The notes: generated by a model not told the origin, from the letters alone. A stretch of 64,000 nucleotides of DNA from Riptortus pedestris (GCA_019009955.1 CM032228.1:128007501-128071500); one strand, 5' to 3'. Shown: positions 23,830-37,109, counted from the first letter of the stretch. Made by a program: numbers and translations.

Positions 23830-26090
23830 AATACCATCTAACCATATATTCTCTACTTCTAAGTCAAAATTCGATGGGTTGTAGTGGAGATTTATTATTG
23901 ACTGAAAACAAGCAAATATTAGTAACTCCAATACTATTTCAATTACGAATAAGTATAGCTCGTTAACAGACAAATATTTATATATGTAAAAGAATTTAGA
24001 AGAATACCAGAAAAAAGAATTTATCAACACCAGATTGATGTAAAAAACAAGGCCAAAAATAAGAATAAAACTGCTTTGATACGACACTGTAGAATACAAT
24101 TTATCTTTTGACTATTTAAAAAAAAATTACACAAGAAACCGAAGTTTGGTAAAAGGAAAATTCCGGAAGCCATGTACATATCTAAAGACCTGGAGAATGT
24201 AGTTAATTTTAAAGCAGGCATAAAGCATTTAAATAACCATAATGCGTAAGTGTTAAATAAATTAAAATAAATCTGGTAAATAAAGGTAAAGTTGGTTTAG
24301 GGGTGACATATATTTATTATTGATAAGTTATGTGATTGTTTGGTTGTGAAAATGTTAAATACCAATTAGCCTTTAGTTCCCTTTTTTTAAATTTATTTAT
24401 AACTTTTGAATATAATCTAGGATTTTTATTACTTTTATATATAAATTATGACTAGCCATAGCACTTATTAGGGTTATAGAACCTACCGTGTTAAAGATAA
24501 GAAATTGTTGACATATTACCATTGGGCTTAAGGATGTGTATTGTGGGAATTTTTTATTCTCCTGTGCAGAATTAAAGTTGTACTGTATTAGAGGAATAAT
24601 TTTGAAGACTGGTTAATACTCTTAGTATCTAAGAATATTATGGATTGCCTTAATGGATGTCATACAATAATTTAAAAAGTTACCCTGTAAATTTTTAGCA
24701 TTATTGTTGCCCAGGAGGGCGGAACGTCTGCTATTGGAAAACAGATAATAAAGATAGCTGAGTTGAGGCCTTAAGATCCTTTTTTTTTGCCTTAAATTCT
24801 GTAATTATTGGTCTCAGTAAGCATTAGATCAACCTCAATAAGTGATTTTCCTTTAATTTTAAAAATCAATTGTTGTACTATATAAAAACAGAAATATACA
24901 CTCGAAAATGTACATTTAAGTAACATTTAGGATCCCAGGACGTCTATTTGTATTCACATAAAATAAATTCACTTTACGGAAAGTGACATTATTATAAATT
25001 TGTCGAGAATAAAGAATTTATTTAAAAAAATATATTAATTGTTAGTATTGAGGCTGCAATGAATGTTCAGGCATATGCTGTTTATAAATGCGCGTCTAAA
25101 TGCCATTATGAGTGGTCGCTTGCTAGCTTATTGAATCAGGCCAACATCTTGTACAAGTGTTTATTAAATAGGCACTTTAAAGGTCAGGACACTCGTCTCT
25201 CTTCGCTAACACATGCAGATGGTAATTACCACACAATTCATGGGTTGACATTTTTCAAATATCCCTCAATTGGATGGAAAGAAAGTTTTTGAATCGTGCT
25301 ACTGAATACTATCACCTGAGCGAAACGGTACTATAATGTAATACTATCACTCTCAAAACTACAAAATGTAATATTCATTAACATTTTGATGTAAAATTTA
25401 TTTCGGTGCACTTTTGGAGCTCTAATTTGTCCAACACTCTATTTTTGAAAAACGTAACTCCATGGCTTAAGTAATAGAATATTATTTTTACATGTATATG
25501 TAGCCAGCCTAACGGCTAAAGAAAGTAACATTAGTCCAACCTGTGTTTTTTTAAGTCAAGCTCATCATCATAAGTAAATCATCATGTTTATTAATCATCA
25601 TTACAGGCAGAAACATTTCATATCAAAAAAATATAACTATAAAGTAGTAAAGAAAAGCTTTCATTTCATTGAGAGTTCAACGTCTACTTACCCGTTGTTC
25701 AAATCAAAAGGCTCTTTGGGTGATGATTCTAAGTCACTGAAAGCTTCGTTTATGTTCTTCCAATCGATATTACATGCTTCACATAAGTCAATTCAAACTT
25801 GAAATTGAATTGTGCGAACGAGAAGATGCAATTTTTGTTGTTCAAAATTGAGTTCTTAAATAATTACATTATTGCGAATTGGTTTTTACGTTCGATGGTT
25901 CTGCCATCACTTAACAGATTAATATCTTTCATACAAACAGAAAAATGTTGCGGAAAGGAACCAATTTGACAAGCTACAATTTATTACCCGACTAGACAAA
26001 GCAGTGTTTAACGATGGTAGCAAGCAAGTCAAGAAAAACAAGCAAATGGAACTAAATTCCTAATCGTTTATAAAATATTGTACCTCTTTT
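23830..26090. other. no gene recognised
   Basis: AT-rich. Frames at 23818-24099 (minus), 25059-25292 and 25584-25802 (plus) lack recognisable domains and are probably chance ORFs. Confidence 0.4.
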
Positions 26091-26102
26091 ACAAAAGAAA
26101 AA

Positions 26103-26552
26103 CGGGGACTGCGTAAACTAAGCAGATTTCCCAGCTACTGGTACAGCACACTTGTGAACTAATCTCATCACATATTCTCCATTTATATGTAAATAACCGA
26201 TGAGTAGAAGGGGGAGGGGGCTGAAGGCAGAATACAAGTCCGAATAACTGGATTAATACTTAAATTGCAAAAGAATGCACAGAGCAACAATTGTAGATCA
26301 TAAATAGTTTAACAAGATTGGATCTGTATTTTTACGATCCGACTCACTTTAATAATGGACATATTTTGAATTTCGACCCCCCCCCCTCTAAACCCTCACT
26401 ATTCGAGGTCCGATTTACACCAATAACAATTATGATTATAGTGTTTAGTGAAACCGTTAAATATCGATTTATGATATAGATCAAATAAACATTCTCAAGA
26501 AAAGAACGAAAAGCCTTAATTATTGACCTCATTAGCTGATTTCCCTTAAGGG
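26103..26552 (+). mobile_element. A-D composite without TA tract
   Basis: CGGGGACTGCGTAAACTAAG, CAGATTTCCCAGC, then the A middle (GGGGGCTGAAGGCAGAATAC; CGTTAAATATCGATTTATGA), then directly a D end ATTGACCTCATTAGCTGATT and TCCCTTAAG. It shows A and D are parts of one element even where no TA repeat is present. Confidence 0.7.
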
Positions 26553-26559
26553 CTCGCTT

Positions 26560-28430
26560 TTATAAAAATATGTCTTTAAGAGAAACCTTTAAGGCATATC
26601 ATACAGCGTAAGACAGTTTCTTTCTAAAGAGGGAATGTCGTTTAAGCAGACATGCGCAGCAATTGCCAGCACAGTTCCTAACAATAAACAGCCGCCTCTA
26701 AACTCTTTCGTACAGACTTCTTGAACATTTTAGTTTTCATCCTTGACATGATATCCTATTTTTATTTTGCTGACGAATGTCATCAACTTTTGATGGCAGG
26801 AAATGGGAGCTCTAATAAATTGACATGCTCATGTAGATATTAAACTACCATTGATAGGAAATCTTTAATTGTTCATTGCATTCATACTCCTATTAATGAA
26901 TGCATGGAAGACTAATTAATAAATGTATGGTGGTAACCTGCAGGGTGGAAAATAAACTTGTAGCACGATTGTTGAATGTTATTGTATATTTTAACGATGC
27001 ATTTCGTGGCAATATTGTATATCCGAGAAAGTAGGGTATCTTCCCAGCCTGACTGAAAGCGCTTGGGAGCGAAAAGCTCCTAAGGCGAGTCAAATCACCG
27101 CTAAATGTTACGAAGATAGTGGCATACTGAGCTTTTGCATAGTTATATACAAGACTGCTTCAGTCCTATAAAAGTAGCTTAAACCTTTTTTACTGCTTCT
27201 GATGCCATTGAAGTGGCCGAAACTGATATTAGTTTACAGTGAACTCAATACGCCTATATCGGATAAAGCCTTTGAAAGGCTGCTTCTCTAAGTGTCCTAA
27301 ACTCTTTATCGTCGATTTTCAGTTATCAATTTCTACGTTTGGATTTTCAAATCGGAAGGCTTGGATTGGATTAGGTATTGGTTTAATTGTAAATCTCCTA
27401 GCATAACCACATTTGTCTGTCTCAACAGCCACCAAGTCAGTCTAATTCCTAATATGTTGCTTATGTGTGGCAAACAGAAAATTGAATGTGCACATACATT
27501 GGAATCATCTATGTGTCATACATGAAGGGAGGAAAATCTGCTAGTTTACGCAGCTTCCTCACGACGGGAATTTAACTTTCTTTGTTATCATTGCTATCGG
27601 AATATACACACCTAATGTTAGTAAATTTGTACTAAATTGCGTGTTTTAACCCTTATAATGGCAATATATAGTCTGATTCATTCGCTTGATAAATTAGACG
27701 AACTACAGAATATATCTTGTTGATATCGAGAGCAATAGTTAAGCAAGGGTACTGAGAGCCATGAGAATGGTTGGTTTCGGTTTGCGTGGCATGTGCTAGG
27801 CAAGAGGTTTGAATAACGGTATCCTTTGTGGGGTGTACAAACACAGCTCTCTCCACTCACTGAGGATATTGTTCTGCCTTCAAACACAATCGTTTCGTTC
27901 TACTGCAAACTAAACCACTTTCCTCATTCTTAATTATCAATATAATATAACTTTGAAGGTTATAAGTCCTAATCAAAGAGCATATTACATTTTATTACCG
28001 CGAATATATTCTCTTTCTTCTTGGTAATATTGAACGTAAGCAGATCATTTATGTTACAATTGTATGGTAGTAGCTAGATGCAGCATTGAATTGGACCTAG
28101 TGTTGTATGTTTAGGTTCTTATGTTTTGTTTTAGATTTTCTGTCTTTGATATTTTTGATTTACGGACAATTAAAGCGATCTTGACAAGGTTTTCAGTGGA
28201 CTTTGTAGGCGAAAATATCAGAAATGTGCTCTCTAAGACAGTGTTTAATCTCATTTCTCAGTGTTTCATTTGTGTAGACTGGAATAACAATGAAGGATTG
28301 ATATCTTGCTGCTCAGAGGATCTTTCGCTTAATGGCAAGGATCCAGGCTTTAGAAGAAAGATATAAATACCCCAAAAAACTATTCCAGCAAAACATAAAC
28401 TTCATATTTGAAGGCTGTATTACAGACGAA
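26560..28430. other. no gene recognised; A terminus relic at about 27515-27560
   Basis: Unique-looking sequence with short frames only. The relic reads AAAATCTGCTAGTTTACGCA. Confidence 0.4.
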
Positions 28431-28434
28431 GGGC

Positions 28435-28438
<4 letters not shown>

Positions 28439-28480
<42 letters not shown>

Positions 28481-28490
28481 TATATATATA
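28439..28490. repeat. (TA)n tract
   Basis: TA units with one TAGATA interruption, adjoining the tail of C2. Confidence 0.95.
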
Positions 28491-29135
28491 AAATTCTACT
28501 ATACGTGTGTATGTCTGAACTCACTGAACTCCTCCTAAACGGCTGGACCGATTTGAATGAATTTTTTTGTATGCGTTTGAGTGACGCCCTTGATGGTTAT
28601 CGTCACAAATCAGCCCGGCAGATGGAGCAGGAGTGGGGGTTGTAAGGGAGGCCTAAAATTAAAAATAGCGATATTTCGTTTGCTATTAGTTTTCGGTAAA
28701 TATGCATAGGATAAAAGTTGTTTATTTTGTTATTTAGAGTAACTTTTGTTATATTCACTTTTGTCGTATAACAGAGTATAAACGAGATATACACTAAAAA
28801 ATTAAAGTGGAAGCCAACACTTTTATTGGGCACCAACGATTGAACCGAACTTAACAAAACTCGGTATGTGAATTAGCATTAATTCTTCCATGATTATAAG
28901 CTATATTACATTTTTTTTTTTTTTTGGTTTGGAACGGGAGTGGGGGTTATAAGGGAGGCCTGAATAAAAAATTCGCGATGTTTCATTTTCTATTTGTTTG
29001 TAGGCAAATGTGTACATAACAAAAGTTGTTTTTTGTGTTATTAAAATTAGTTTTTGTTTCAAACATAATATTATTAAATTTAATATCCTAATGGCTTGAA
29101 ATATCATGCAGGACAACGTCTTTCGGGCCGCTAGT
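28491..29135 (-). mobile_element. C element (C2, reverse)
   Basis: The tail (reverse) contains CTCCTCCTAAACGGCTGGAC, then ATCAGCCCGGCAGATGGAGC. The middle has two CCCCCACTCC boxes (28628-28640 and 28934-28946, reverse). The head (reverse) is ATGCAGGACAACGTCTTTCG, GGCCGCTAG. Confidence 0.75.
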
Positions 29136-29142
29136 ATATATA

Positions 29143-29201
29143 TAAAATCACGAGAGCTCCCGTACTTATTAACAGCTGATTTGCCTTAATGGAAATCTGA
29201 T
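29143..29201 (+). mobile_element. D end right of C2
   Basis: AAAATCACGAGAGCTCCCGT, TTAACAGCTGATTTGCCTTA, ATGGAAATCTGATA. Diverged second half of D beside a short TA run. Confidence 0.6.
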
Positions 29202-29209
29202 ATGTCCGA

Positions 29210-32200
29210 CATGTGATATATTATCAATATATCGCAGATATGATTTGTCATCGTGATAGAAAAATGTTTATTTAAGAGTCAGTGAATCGAAATACAATTG
29301 TGCCGTGTGTGTCGGTGAATAAACTGCGACAGATCGGTAAAGAATCAATTTATTAGTTGAGACTAAGAACACTAGGTTCAGCTCAATACTACATAAGGTT
29401 GGCTTTATAAACTAATGATACAAGTGATTTGCCCAACGTGCATAGCTTCCCAAGGACATTCTTCTCTTGGCGAAACTTACTGATGCAGCTTATTGCAGTT
29501 CATTCAATTTCAGGTCTCAATAATGATTATGCTTAGTCAAATTTTAGTTTTAAATGAGCCAAACTGGAATTTTTGAACGTATTTAAGCTGTGATTACTTG
29601 ATCTTCAAATAAATATATAACATTCGGATCCCCAGGAGTTTTTCAGCTGCTTAATTGAGTGTTGATTCTGGAGTAAAACAACTGTGAATGTTTGTACATA
29701 TAAATCGTGTCCTTACAAGGACGCATTGATATACCTCATAATGGAAATGTGCGCTTCAGGAATTTGAAATTTAGGGTGGATTTGGAAAAATGATAAGAGT
29801 GGAGTTATAGAATATGTTGTGGAGTATAGAATTATCCACAACATATTGTCATCTACTAGGATGGATAGGTGGTTATCTCTGGAACATTTTCCAAAATTAT
29901 AGGATAGGTGCAATGTTAATATCAGATTTATTTAAAATTTTGAATATTATTATAAATAATATTCTAGAAACTTGGCATAATCATCACAGTTAACTAAAAG
30001 GCATCTGCCTTAGATTTTAAAAGAATTAAAGAACATAATGAATCATATTGGCCAAGCAAAGTTAAAGATTATGTCTGTTGGTCTGTAATATGTACGTCTA
30101 GTATTATTCAATTTGGTTCTGTGCCTAGTTGTACGATTCAGATATAGTCTTATTTATCCGATGTCATAAGAAATAAATGTCCATGACAAGATGTATTACT
30201 AATACAAAATAAACAACTCCTGCTATGTCGATATCGTCCAAAAAAAAGATCAGATATATAAATATTATGACTTTTGATTTCAGGCCTTCCTCACAGTCCC
30301 CACTCTACATCGGCAGTCAAAATATTAATTCAGCCTAAGTAATCAGAAATGTACATACTAGTTCAGCAGTTTGGTCCATGAAGATATTACCCTTGGTTCA
30401 ACAGGCTATGTTACTTCTTTGACCAAGAAGTAACTTGTATACCAACATCAAAAACATCTTTTCCACGACCCAAGCCTAAACATTTTAGTCTAAGTATTCG
30501 GGAGTTGCTCTTTTCGAATTACTAAATGCGCCGAAATTCAGATGTTTCTTGCCTTTAATAAATGATTCAGGAGCGAGTTTACGCTAATCCACATTTTAAT
30601 TGCGCCTAAACTATTATTCTATCTTTTGTGAAGAGATCAATTTGTACCCTCATCAACAAAAACTCTCTGAAAGAAGAAATTAGATAAAGCAGGTATTCTT
30701 TTATGTTGGAATGCATGTTTCGCAAGTGTTTACCAGCAATATGTTTGAATCTGTTAGTTATGATGTTAACTAATTAAGAAAACCGAATTAAAAAAGAACT
30801 AGACTATAAGTACATAAAGATTTAATAAATAAAGTTAGTGGGTTTTAATTGCAAATTTATTTGATGTATTAATAGAAAATCCAAACCTGCTTTGTTTACT
30901 TTCTGTTAAGTTGTCCACTAGAAATGCAAATCCCAGTTACTAATAACATTGGTTTCGGGCCGAATGAAAATGATTTCTCTATCTGCAATAGTCTCTATTT
31001 ATGATTGCCCTTCATGATGAACAGAAAGAATAGCCGACCTCCCATCAAGCTATGCTATCAGTACCATCCTATCGACCAATGTATATGATCACTATCACAT
31101 AACAAAGCTCTATCCTGTTATCAATAGTGAAGATATTGATTTTCGTCGGTCATTTCAAGGCCTCTTCTGAAACGGACTCATTTGTGTTCTCACGGAATTA
31201 GGCATAGCCCATAAATATTTTATTCCTACTAAGAACACTCTTATCGTCGATTGCTTTATCTGCATTGATGATTTATTTATAGCAACGTCAGAAAACCACA
31301 CAATTCAAGTTCATGGGCATTGCGTCATTGTGCTCTTTATATATTTCTTAAAATATTTCCTGTAACATTATTAATTTCTGAAATTTGTTGTCATTACAAC
31401 TGTGGACTTGTTCTGCCTCCTCCATAATAAGGTCCTTAATTTTCTTCACAAATATATTAAGAAATCTAAAATGTATTTATGAATGCAATATTTAGGTAAA
31501 TTAATAATTGTTAGTTTTATACATATGCTTGGATGTATATATGTATATGCACACTCACATGTATCACAATATTATGATTTGGCTTTATAAATAGAACCAG
31601 AAGATCTATAACCTGCATCTTCTGCACTTCTGTTCGTCCGTTCCTGTGTTTCCGCTCTAACAGCCCAAAATAGATTTTATCTCTACCAAACTCGATATTT
31701 ACACGTTTATCTAAAACTATAGATTAAGTTTGTTAATTACCTCATTGTTCTAAAAAGAATGGGGATTTTAAGAAGGATAACATGATAACTCTTAGATATT
31801 TCCTTTTTAATGAGTCGGATAGAAAAGAAGTATATAACCGATGCTGATAAAGAAATATTATACACTTGTTATTCTGTAGAATTGTCTATCACTCGTAAAT
31901 TAAAAGCGTTATAAATGAATTTACTTTTTCATTTCCTGCCTATTGTAAACCCTCAACGCCATTTGCCGGCTTTAGGAGATATACAATTCACTTTTCAGGT
32001 TGGAATTACAAAAGGTTCTTACTAAAGACGAAATAGAGATGTTTAGATGATTAGGAAAATCGATTTAGTTTATCTTGTCTTTATATGAATGACCTTCATA
32101 TCAAGCATGTATTTGAAAAGTGACGCAAGTAAAATCTGTCCTTATTTCGCACCATGGTTGACTTCAGTTACTAGTTTTCTATCGTTTATCAAAATACTAC

Positions 32201-32780
32201 TAAAAAAAGCCTTAAACCTCTTAAGTACTAGGTACGACAATTTATTTTTTTAGTATATTTATTAGGATTAAGGCTATTTTGAAAACATTTTTAAGAGCTG
32301 GCAAGTGAATAACCTCAGTAGAGAATTTCTTTTTGTGAACTGCATTAGAGAATTTGAGCCCGCTGTCAGTCAAATACGGCGGAATAACAGGGGGCGAACT
32401 TACGGAGTGTAGTGGTTAGAAATTTCAGGATCCTTGCAGTCAAACAGTTTCAGGTCCTGACTACAACTTTTTTTCTTTTTTTAAAAAAAAAGAAAGAAAT
32501 ATTCTTTAACTTGGTCAAATCATGAAAATAAAATAATCTTTTTGAAGAGTCAAATCAGTTTGAAATTAGAATAGGTAAATCCGTCAACTCTCCCCCTTAT
32601 ACTTGGAGTTCATAAGCCTCAATAAACCGATCTCTTAACTACTCTTGTTGCATTGTGCTTCTTCATTAATAGCCAGTTCATGGTTTGATTTTCAAGGCGA
32701 ACGCTGTGGCACGCAATAGTTATTTATTTTTAGTTTTCGACAGCCCCCTTTGCAACATCAAATATTGTGGCAGACATAAC
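29210..32780. other. no gene recognised; old B/C relic at 30180-30400
   Basis: The relic keeps AATAAACAACTCCTGCTATG, TTTCAGGCCTTCCTCACAGT, CCCCACTCTA and TTCAGCAGTTTGGTCC. A 13-bp hairpin sits at 29811-29847. I see no coding feature. Confidence 0.4.
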
Positions 32781-32821
32781 TTTTGTTTTTATTTCCCGAG
32801 ATTCCCACCGCAAACCGACTT

Positions 32822-32858
32822 TTATCCATCGCTCCTACCCAGGAGATGACCAACAAAA

Positions 32859-32862
<4 letters not shown>
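32822..32862 (-). mobile_element. D fragment left of B3
   Basis: TTATCCATCGCTCCTACCCA, GGAGATGACCAACAAAATTA: the TA-proximal part of D in reverse, followed by a (TA)n tract (32866-32923). Confidence 0.7.

Positions 32863-32865
<3 letters not shown>

Positions 32866-32923
<58 letters not shown>
32866..32923. repeat. (TA)n tract left of B3
   Basis: About 28 TA units ending at the B3 head. Confidence 0.95.
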
Positions 32924-32926
<3 letters not shown>

Positions 32927-34841
32927 TAGCTCAGATACCCGGCTTCGCCCGGGAATTAATTTGAGACTGCTTGGTGATGGCATTTTTGTGGCAAGGCTTT
33001 ACTTTTCACAATATTTACCCATCCCAGTGTTTAGGGTTAATACCCGTCGTTTCTGTGGATATGTTAATATTAAAATTAATTTTTTATGTGTCTTCACTGT
33101 CCTCCAAATTGTCATATTTCCCGTTTCCAGTGCATTATGCATAGATTTGAATTATTAAGCAAAAAATATTAACACACATTTGAATTAATTTTTCCCGGTG
33201 AGGTACCTCATAGTTCAAATTGGAAAGAATTGTAGAGTATATCAATATTTCAACGCAAATTACTTGCTCCACTGTGTATATGTATATGTGTATGTATGTA
33301 TATGTGTATATTTAACATACATTTGCATTAAATTATGATTTATTGAATTAAATACTATAATTATTTAGATTAATATTAATATTATATTACAAACCAATGT
33401 ATATCCTGTGAATTTGTACTTTAGAAAATATTATTAGTTATTTACACATTTTAGTTATATTATTTGAACAACGGTACTAACAGAAATGGGCCAGACTCTT
33501 GGCAACATGTTGTAAAACATAAGCCAATAAAAATCTATCTATCTATCTATCTATCTACTTGCTCCTCACATTTTCCTGCAGAAATGTATAAAACAAAAGT
33601 TACTCTAAATAACAAAGTAAACAACTTTTGTTACGTGCACCTTTGTCGAAAAACAAATAGACAAAGAAATATCTCGAATTTATATTTCAGGCCTCCCTTA
33701 TAACCCCCACTCCCGTTCTAACCTAAAAATTTTAATATAGCTTATAATCATGGAAGAATTAATGCTAATTGACATAGCGAGTTTTTTTAATTTCGGTTTA
33801 ATCGTTAGCGCCCAATGAAATAGTTGACTCCCGCTTTAGTTTATAGTGTATATCATATTATACTTTGTTAAAAGACAAAAATGAATACGACAAAAGTTAC
33901 TCTAAATAACAAAATAAACAACTTTTGGTATGTTCATATTTGCCGAAAAACGAATAGAAAACGAAATACCGCTATTTTTAAATTCAGGCCTCCCTTACAA
34001 CCCCACTCCTGCCCCTCCCTAGAAATGTTGGTATGGCTTGCTATAATGAAAGCGTTAGTGCTTATACACATACCGAGTTTTATTTATTTCGGTTGGGTCT
34101 TTAGTCCCAAATAATATTGTTCACTTCCGGTATAAGTTTTAGCGTATATCTCGTTTATAATTCGGTATACGAAAAAAGTGTATATAACAAAAGTTACTCT
34201 AAATAACAAAATAAACAACTTTTGTTATGTGCATATTTACCGAAACACCAATAGGAAACGAAATATCACTATTTTTAATTTCAGGCCTCCCTTACAACCC
34301 CCACTCCTGCCCGTACCTAGAAATGTTGGTATGGCTGGTTATAATGAAAGCGTTAGTGCTAATACACATACCGAGTTTTATTTATTTCGGTTGGGTCTTT
34401 TGTCCCAAATAAAATTGTTCACTTCCGCTATAGGTTTTAGCGTTTATCTCGTTTATAATTCGGTATACGAAAAAAGTGTGTATAACAAAAGTTACTCTAA
34501 ATAACAAAATAAACAACTTTTGCTATGTTCATATTTGACGAAAAACAAATAGGAAACGAAATATCGCTATTTTTAATTTCTGGCTTCCCTTATAACCCCC
34601 ACTCCTGATCATCTCAGAGGACATTAATATAGCCTAAAGTCTAAGTTGGGTTAGTAGTAATATACATACCAAGTTTCATAAAGTTCGGTTCAGCCGTTTA
34701 TGCGTGAAAAGGTAACAAACAAACAAACAAACATACACGAAAGAAACAAAATGCAGTTATGGTGTCTATGACATGTGAAACGAAAAGTTATCGTAAAATT
34801 TCGCGAAAAAAATCAATGTACAGACAGAGGTTACAATTTTA
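32924..34841 (+). mobile_element. full-length B element (B3) with a nested retroposon
   Basis: Head ACTAGCTCAGATACCCGGCT and TCGCCCGGGAATTAATTTGA. Unit boxes lie near 33700, 34005, 34303 and 34600 (CCCCCACTCC variants). The tail has TTCAGCCGTTTATGCGTGAA, (AAAC)n and CAGACAGAGGTTACAATTTT. A 285-bp insertion (33271-33555) interrupts the head. Long-looking frames across the units are repeat translations. Confidence 0.85.
33271..33555 (+). mobile_element. retroposon insertion with (ATCT)n tail and 10-bp target-site duplication
   Basis: TACTTGCTCC at 33261-33270 recurs at 33556-33565. The inserted piece ends in CATAAGCCAATAAAAATCTA followed by about five ATCT repeats, the pattern of a 5'-truncated LINE (or SINE) 3' end. 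B6 has the uninterrupted site near 38735. No coding sequence. Confidence 0.75.
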
Positions 34842-34848
34842 TATATAT

Positions 34849-35068
34849 ACTAGCAAAGGTACCCGGCTTTGCCCGGGAATTCATTTGAGGCTGAATGAAG
34901 ATGGTATATTTTTGGCAAGGCTTTACTTTCCACAATATTTTTTTTATTTCCCTGTCCCAGTGTTTAGAATTTATACCCGTCGTTACTGTGGATTTGTTAA
35001 TAATAAAATTATTTGTTATTTAAGACTTCATTGTCCTCAATATTTTTATATTTCCCGTCCTCTGTGTA
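34849..35068 (+). mobile_element. truncated B head (B4)
   Basis: ACTAGCAAAGGTACCCGGCT, TTGCCCGGGAATTCATTTGA to TTTCCCGTCCTCTGTG. It starts 8 bp after the B3 terminus and breaks off into an inverted D. Confidence 0.8.
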
Positions 35069-35073
35069 TGTAG

Positions 35074-35202
35074 TTTTTAGCAGATTTCCCTTAAGGGAAA
35101 TCAGCTATTGAGGTTGTACTCATGACGGAATTTTCGACATTTTTCTTCAAATGTCCATCGATCCTACCTAGTAGATGACGAAAATGAGGTCCGTTCAAAA
35201 CT
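35074..35202 (-). mobile_element. D half (reverse) left of B5
   Basis: Complete D on the minus strand, beginning with the palindromic end (TTTTAGCAGATTTCCCTTAA) and finishing AATGAGGTCCGTTCAAAACT at a TA run. Its A partner is at 37168-37968, beyond B5. Confidence 0.85.
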
Positions 35203-35216
35203 GTATATATATATAT

Positions 35217-37109
35217 ACTAGCTCAGATACCCGGCTTCGCTCGGGAATTCATTTGAGGCTGAATGGTGATGGTATTTTTTTGGCAAGGCTTTAGTTTGCA
35301 CAATATTTTCACCTTTACCCGTCCCACTATTTAGGATTAACACCCGTTGTTGGCATTTGTTAATAATAAAATTAATTTTTTATGTAAGTCTTCACTGTCC
35401 TCCAAATTGTCATATTTCCCGTCTCCTGTGCATTATGCATAGATCTCAGTTATTAAGCACAAAATATTGTGGTGAAACGAAATATCACCATTATTAATTT
35501 CAGACCTTCCTTTATAACCCCCACTCCTGCCCGTCCCTAGAAATGTTAGCATGGCTTATTATAAGGAAAGCGTTAGTGCTAATACACATACCGAGTTTTA
35601 TTTATTTCGGCTGGGTCTTTTGTCCCAAATTAAATTGTTCACTTCCGCTATAGGTTTTAGCATATATCTCGTTTATAATTCGGTATACGAAAAAAGTGTA
35701 TATAACAAAATTTACTCTAAATAACAAAATACACTTCCGCTATAGGTTTTAGCGTATATTTCGTTTATAATACGGTATACGAAAAAAGTGTGTAAAACAA
35801 CTGAGGAAAGAAAGAGGGAGTGAGAAAGGTTCTAGATTACAGGAAGGTCTCCCCACCCGTCCCTGACGCTCCAGGTTAACCAACAGAACATGACTAACGG
35901 CTAACTCTCAATTCCACTAACATTACCTTATATTCAGATTCTATTTTCAATTCTATTTATGTATGTTTAAATACTTTCGTTTTTGTGAATAAATTGACGT
36001 TTTAAACACATTAAAGGATGAAATTACTCACTTCCGATTAATTAATGTTCCAGTGAAAGACAGAGGAGGAAGGGGGGGGGGAGTAATATACTTTGCTCCT
36101 CATGAAACAGCTACTTGTTTTTAAAATGCTTCATACAATTGAAATGTTCTTGTTTATCGTCATGTTCATATTTGACGACAAACCAATAGGAAACGAAATA
36201 TCGCTATATTTAATTTCAGGCTTCCCTTATAACCCCCACTCCTGCCCGTGCCTAGAAATGTTGATATGGTTTGTTATAATGAAAGCGTTAGTGCTAATCG
36301 ACATACGGAGTTTTATTTATTTCGGTTTGGTCTATTGTCCCAAATAAAATTGTTCACTTCCGCTATAGATTTTAGCGTATATCTCGTTTATTATTCGGTA
36401 TACGAAAAAGTGTATATAACAAATGTTACTCTAAATAACAAAGTAAACAACTTTTGTTATGTTCATATTTACCGAAAAACCAATAGGAAACGAAATATCG
36501 CTATTTTTAATTTCTGGCTTCCCTTATAACCCCCACTCCTGCCCGTCCCTAGAAATGTTGGTATGGCTTATTATAATGAAGGCCTCACTGCTAATACACA
36601 TATCGAGTTTTATTTAGTTCGGTTGAGTCTTTTTTGGCAAATAATATTGTTGACTCCCGCTATAATTTTTAGCGTATAACGCTTTTAAACTTCGGTATAC
36701 GACAAAAGTGTATATAACAAAAGTTACTCTAAATAACAAAATAAACAACTTTTGTTATGTGCATATTTGCCGAAAAACCAATAGGAAACGAAATATCACT
36801 ATTTTTAATTTCAGGCTTCCCTTATAACCCCCACTCCTGTTCACCTCAGAGAAAATTAATATAGCCTAAAGTCTAAGTTGGGCTAGTAGTAATATACATA
36901 CCGAGTTTCATAAAATTCGGTTCAGCCGTTTATGCGTGAAAAGGTAACAAACAAACAAACAAACAAACAAACAAACAAACAAACAAACAAACAAACAAAC
37001 ATACACGAAAGAAACAAAATGCAGTTTTGGTGTCTATGACATGTGAAACGAAAAGTTATCGTGAAATTTCGCGAAAAAAATCAATGTACAGACAGAGGTT
37101 ACAATTTTA
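35217..37109 (+). mobile_element. full-length B element (B5) with a foreign segment
   Basis: Head ACTAGCTCAGATACCCGGCT. Unit boxes near 35517, 36232, 36532 and 36828. The tail has a long (AAAC)n run (36945-37002, about 14 copies) and CAGACAGAGGTTACAATTTT. Between about 35798 and 36160 the repeat is replaced by unrelated, less AT-rich sequence. Confidence 0.85.
35798..36160. other. unique segment inside B5
   Basis: It begins CAACTGAGGAAAGAAAGAGG, includes CCCACCCGTCCCTGACGCTC and a G10 run near 36074, and ends before the B-unit phrase CATGTTCATATTTG. No frame, domain or target duplication was found. It could be captured or filler DNA. Confidence 0.55.

Noticed and set aside
24024..24221. Minus-strand frames near 24 kb as a host gene
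   Set aside because: Overlapping short hydrophobic frames without motifs or convincing splice sites.
34178..34504. 108-codon ORF, and similar ORFs at 16429-16725, 33881-34114, 36248-36529 and 39013-39290, with near-identical peptides
   Set aside because: They are translations of the 298-bp B unit in different frames. The similarity follows from the DNA repeat, frames shift between copies, and there is no start context or domain.
33600..34640. Hammerhead ribozyme (retrozyme) in the B units
   Set aside because: I looked for a CTGANGA core with a matching GAAA on both strands of the unit and found none. A covariance search would be decisive.
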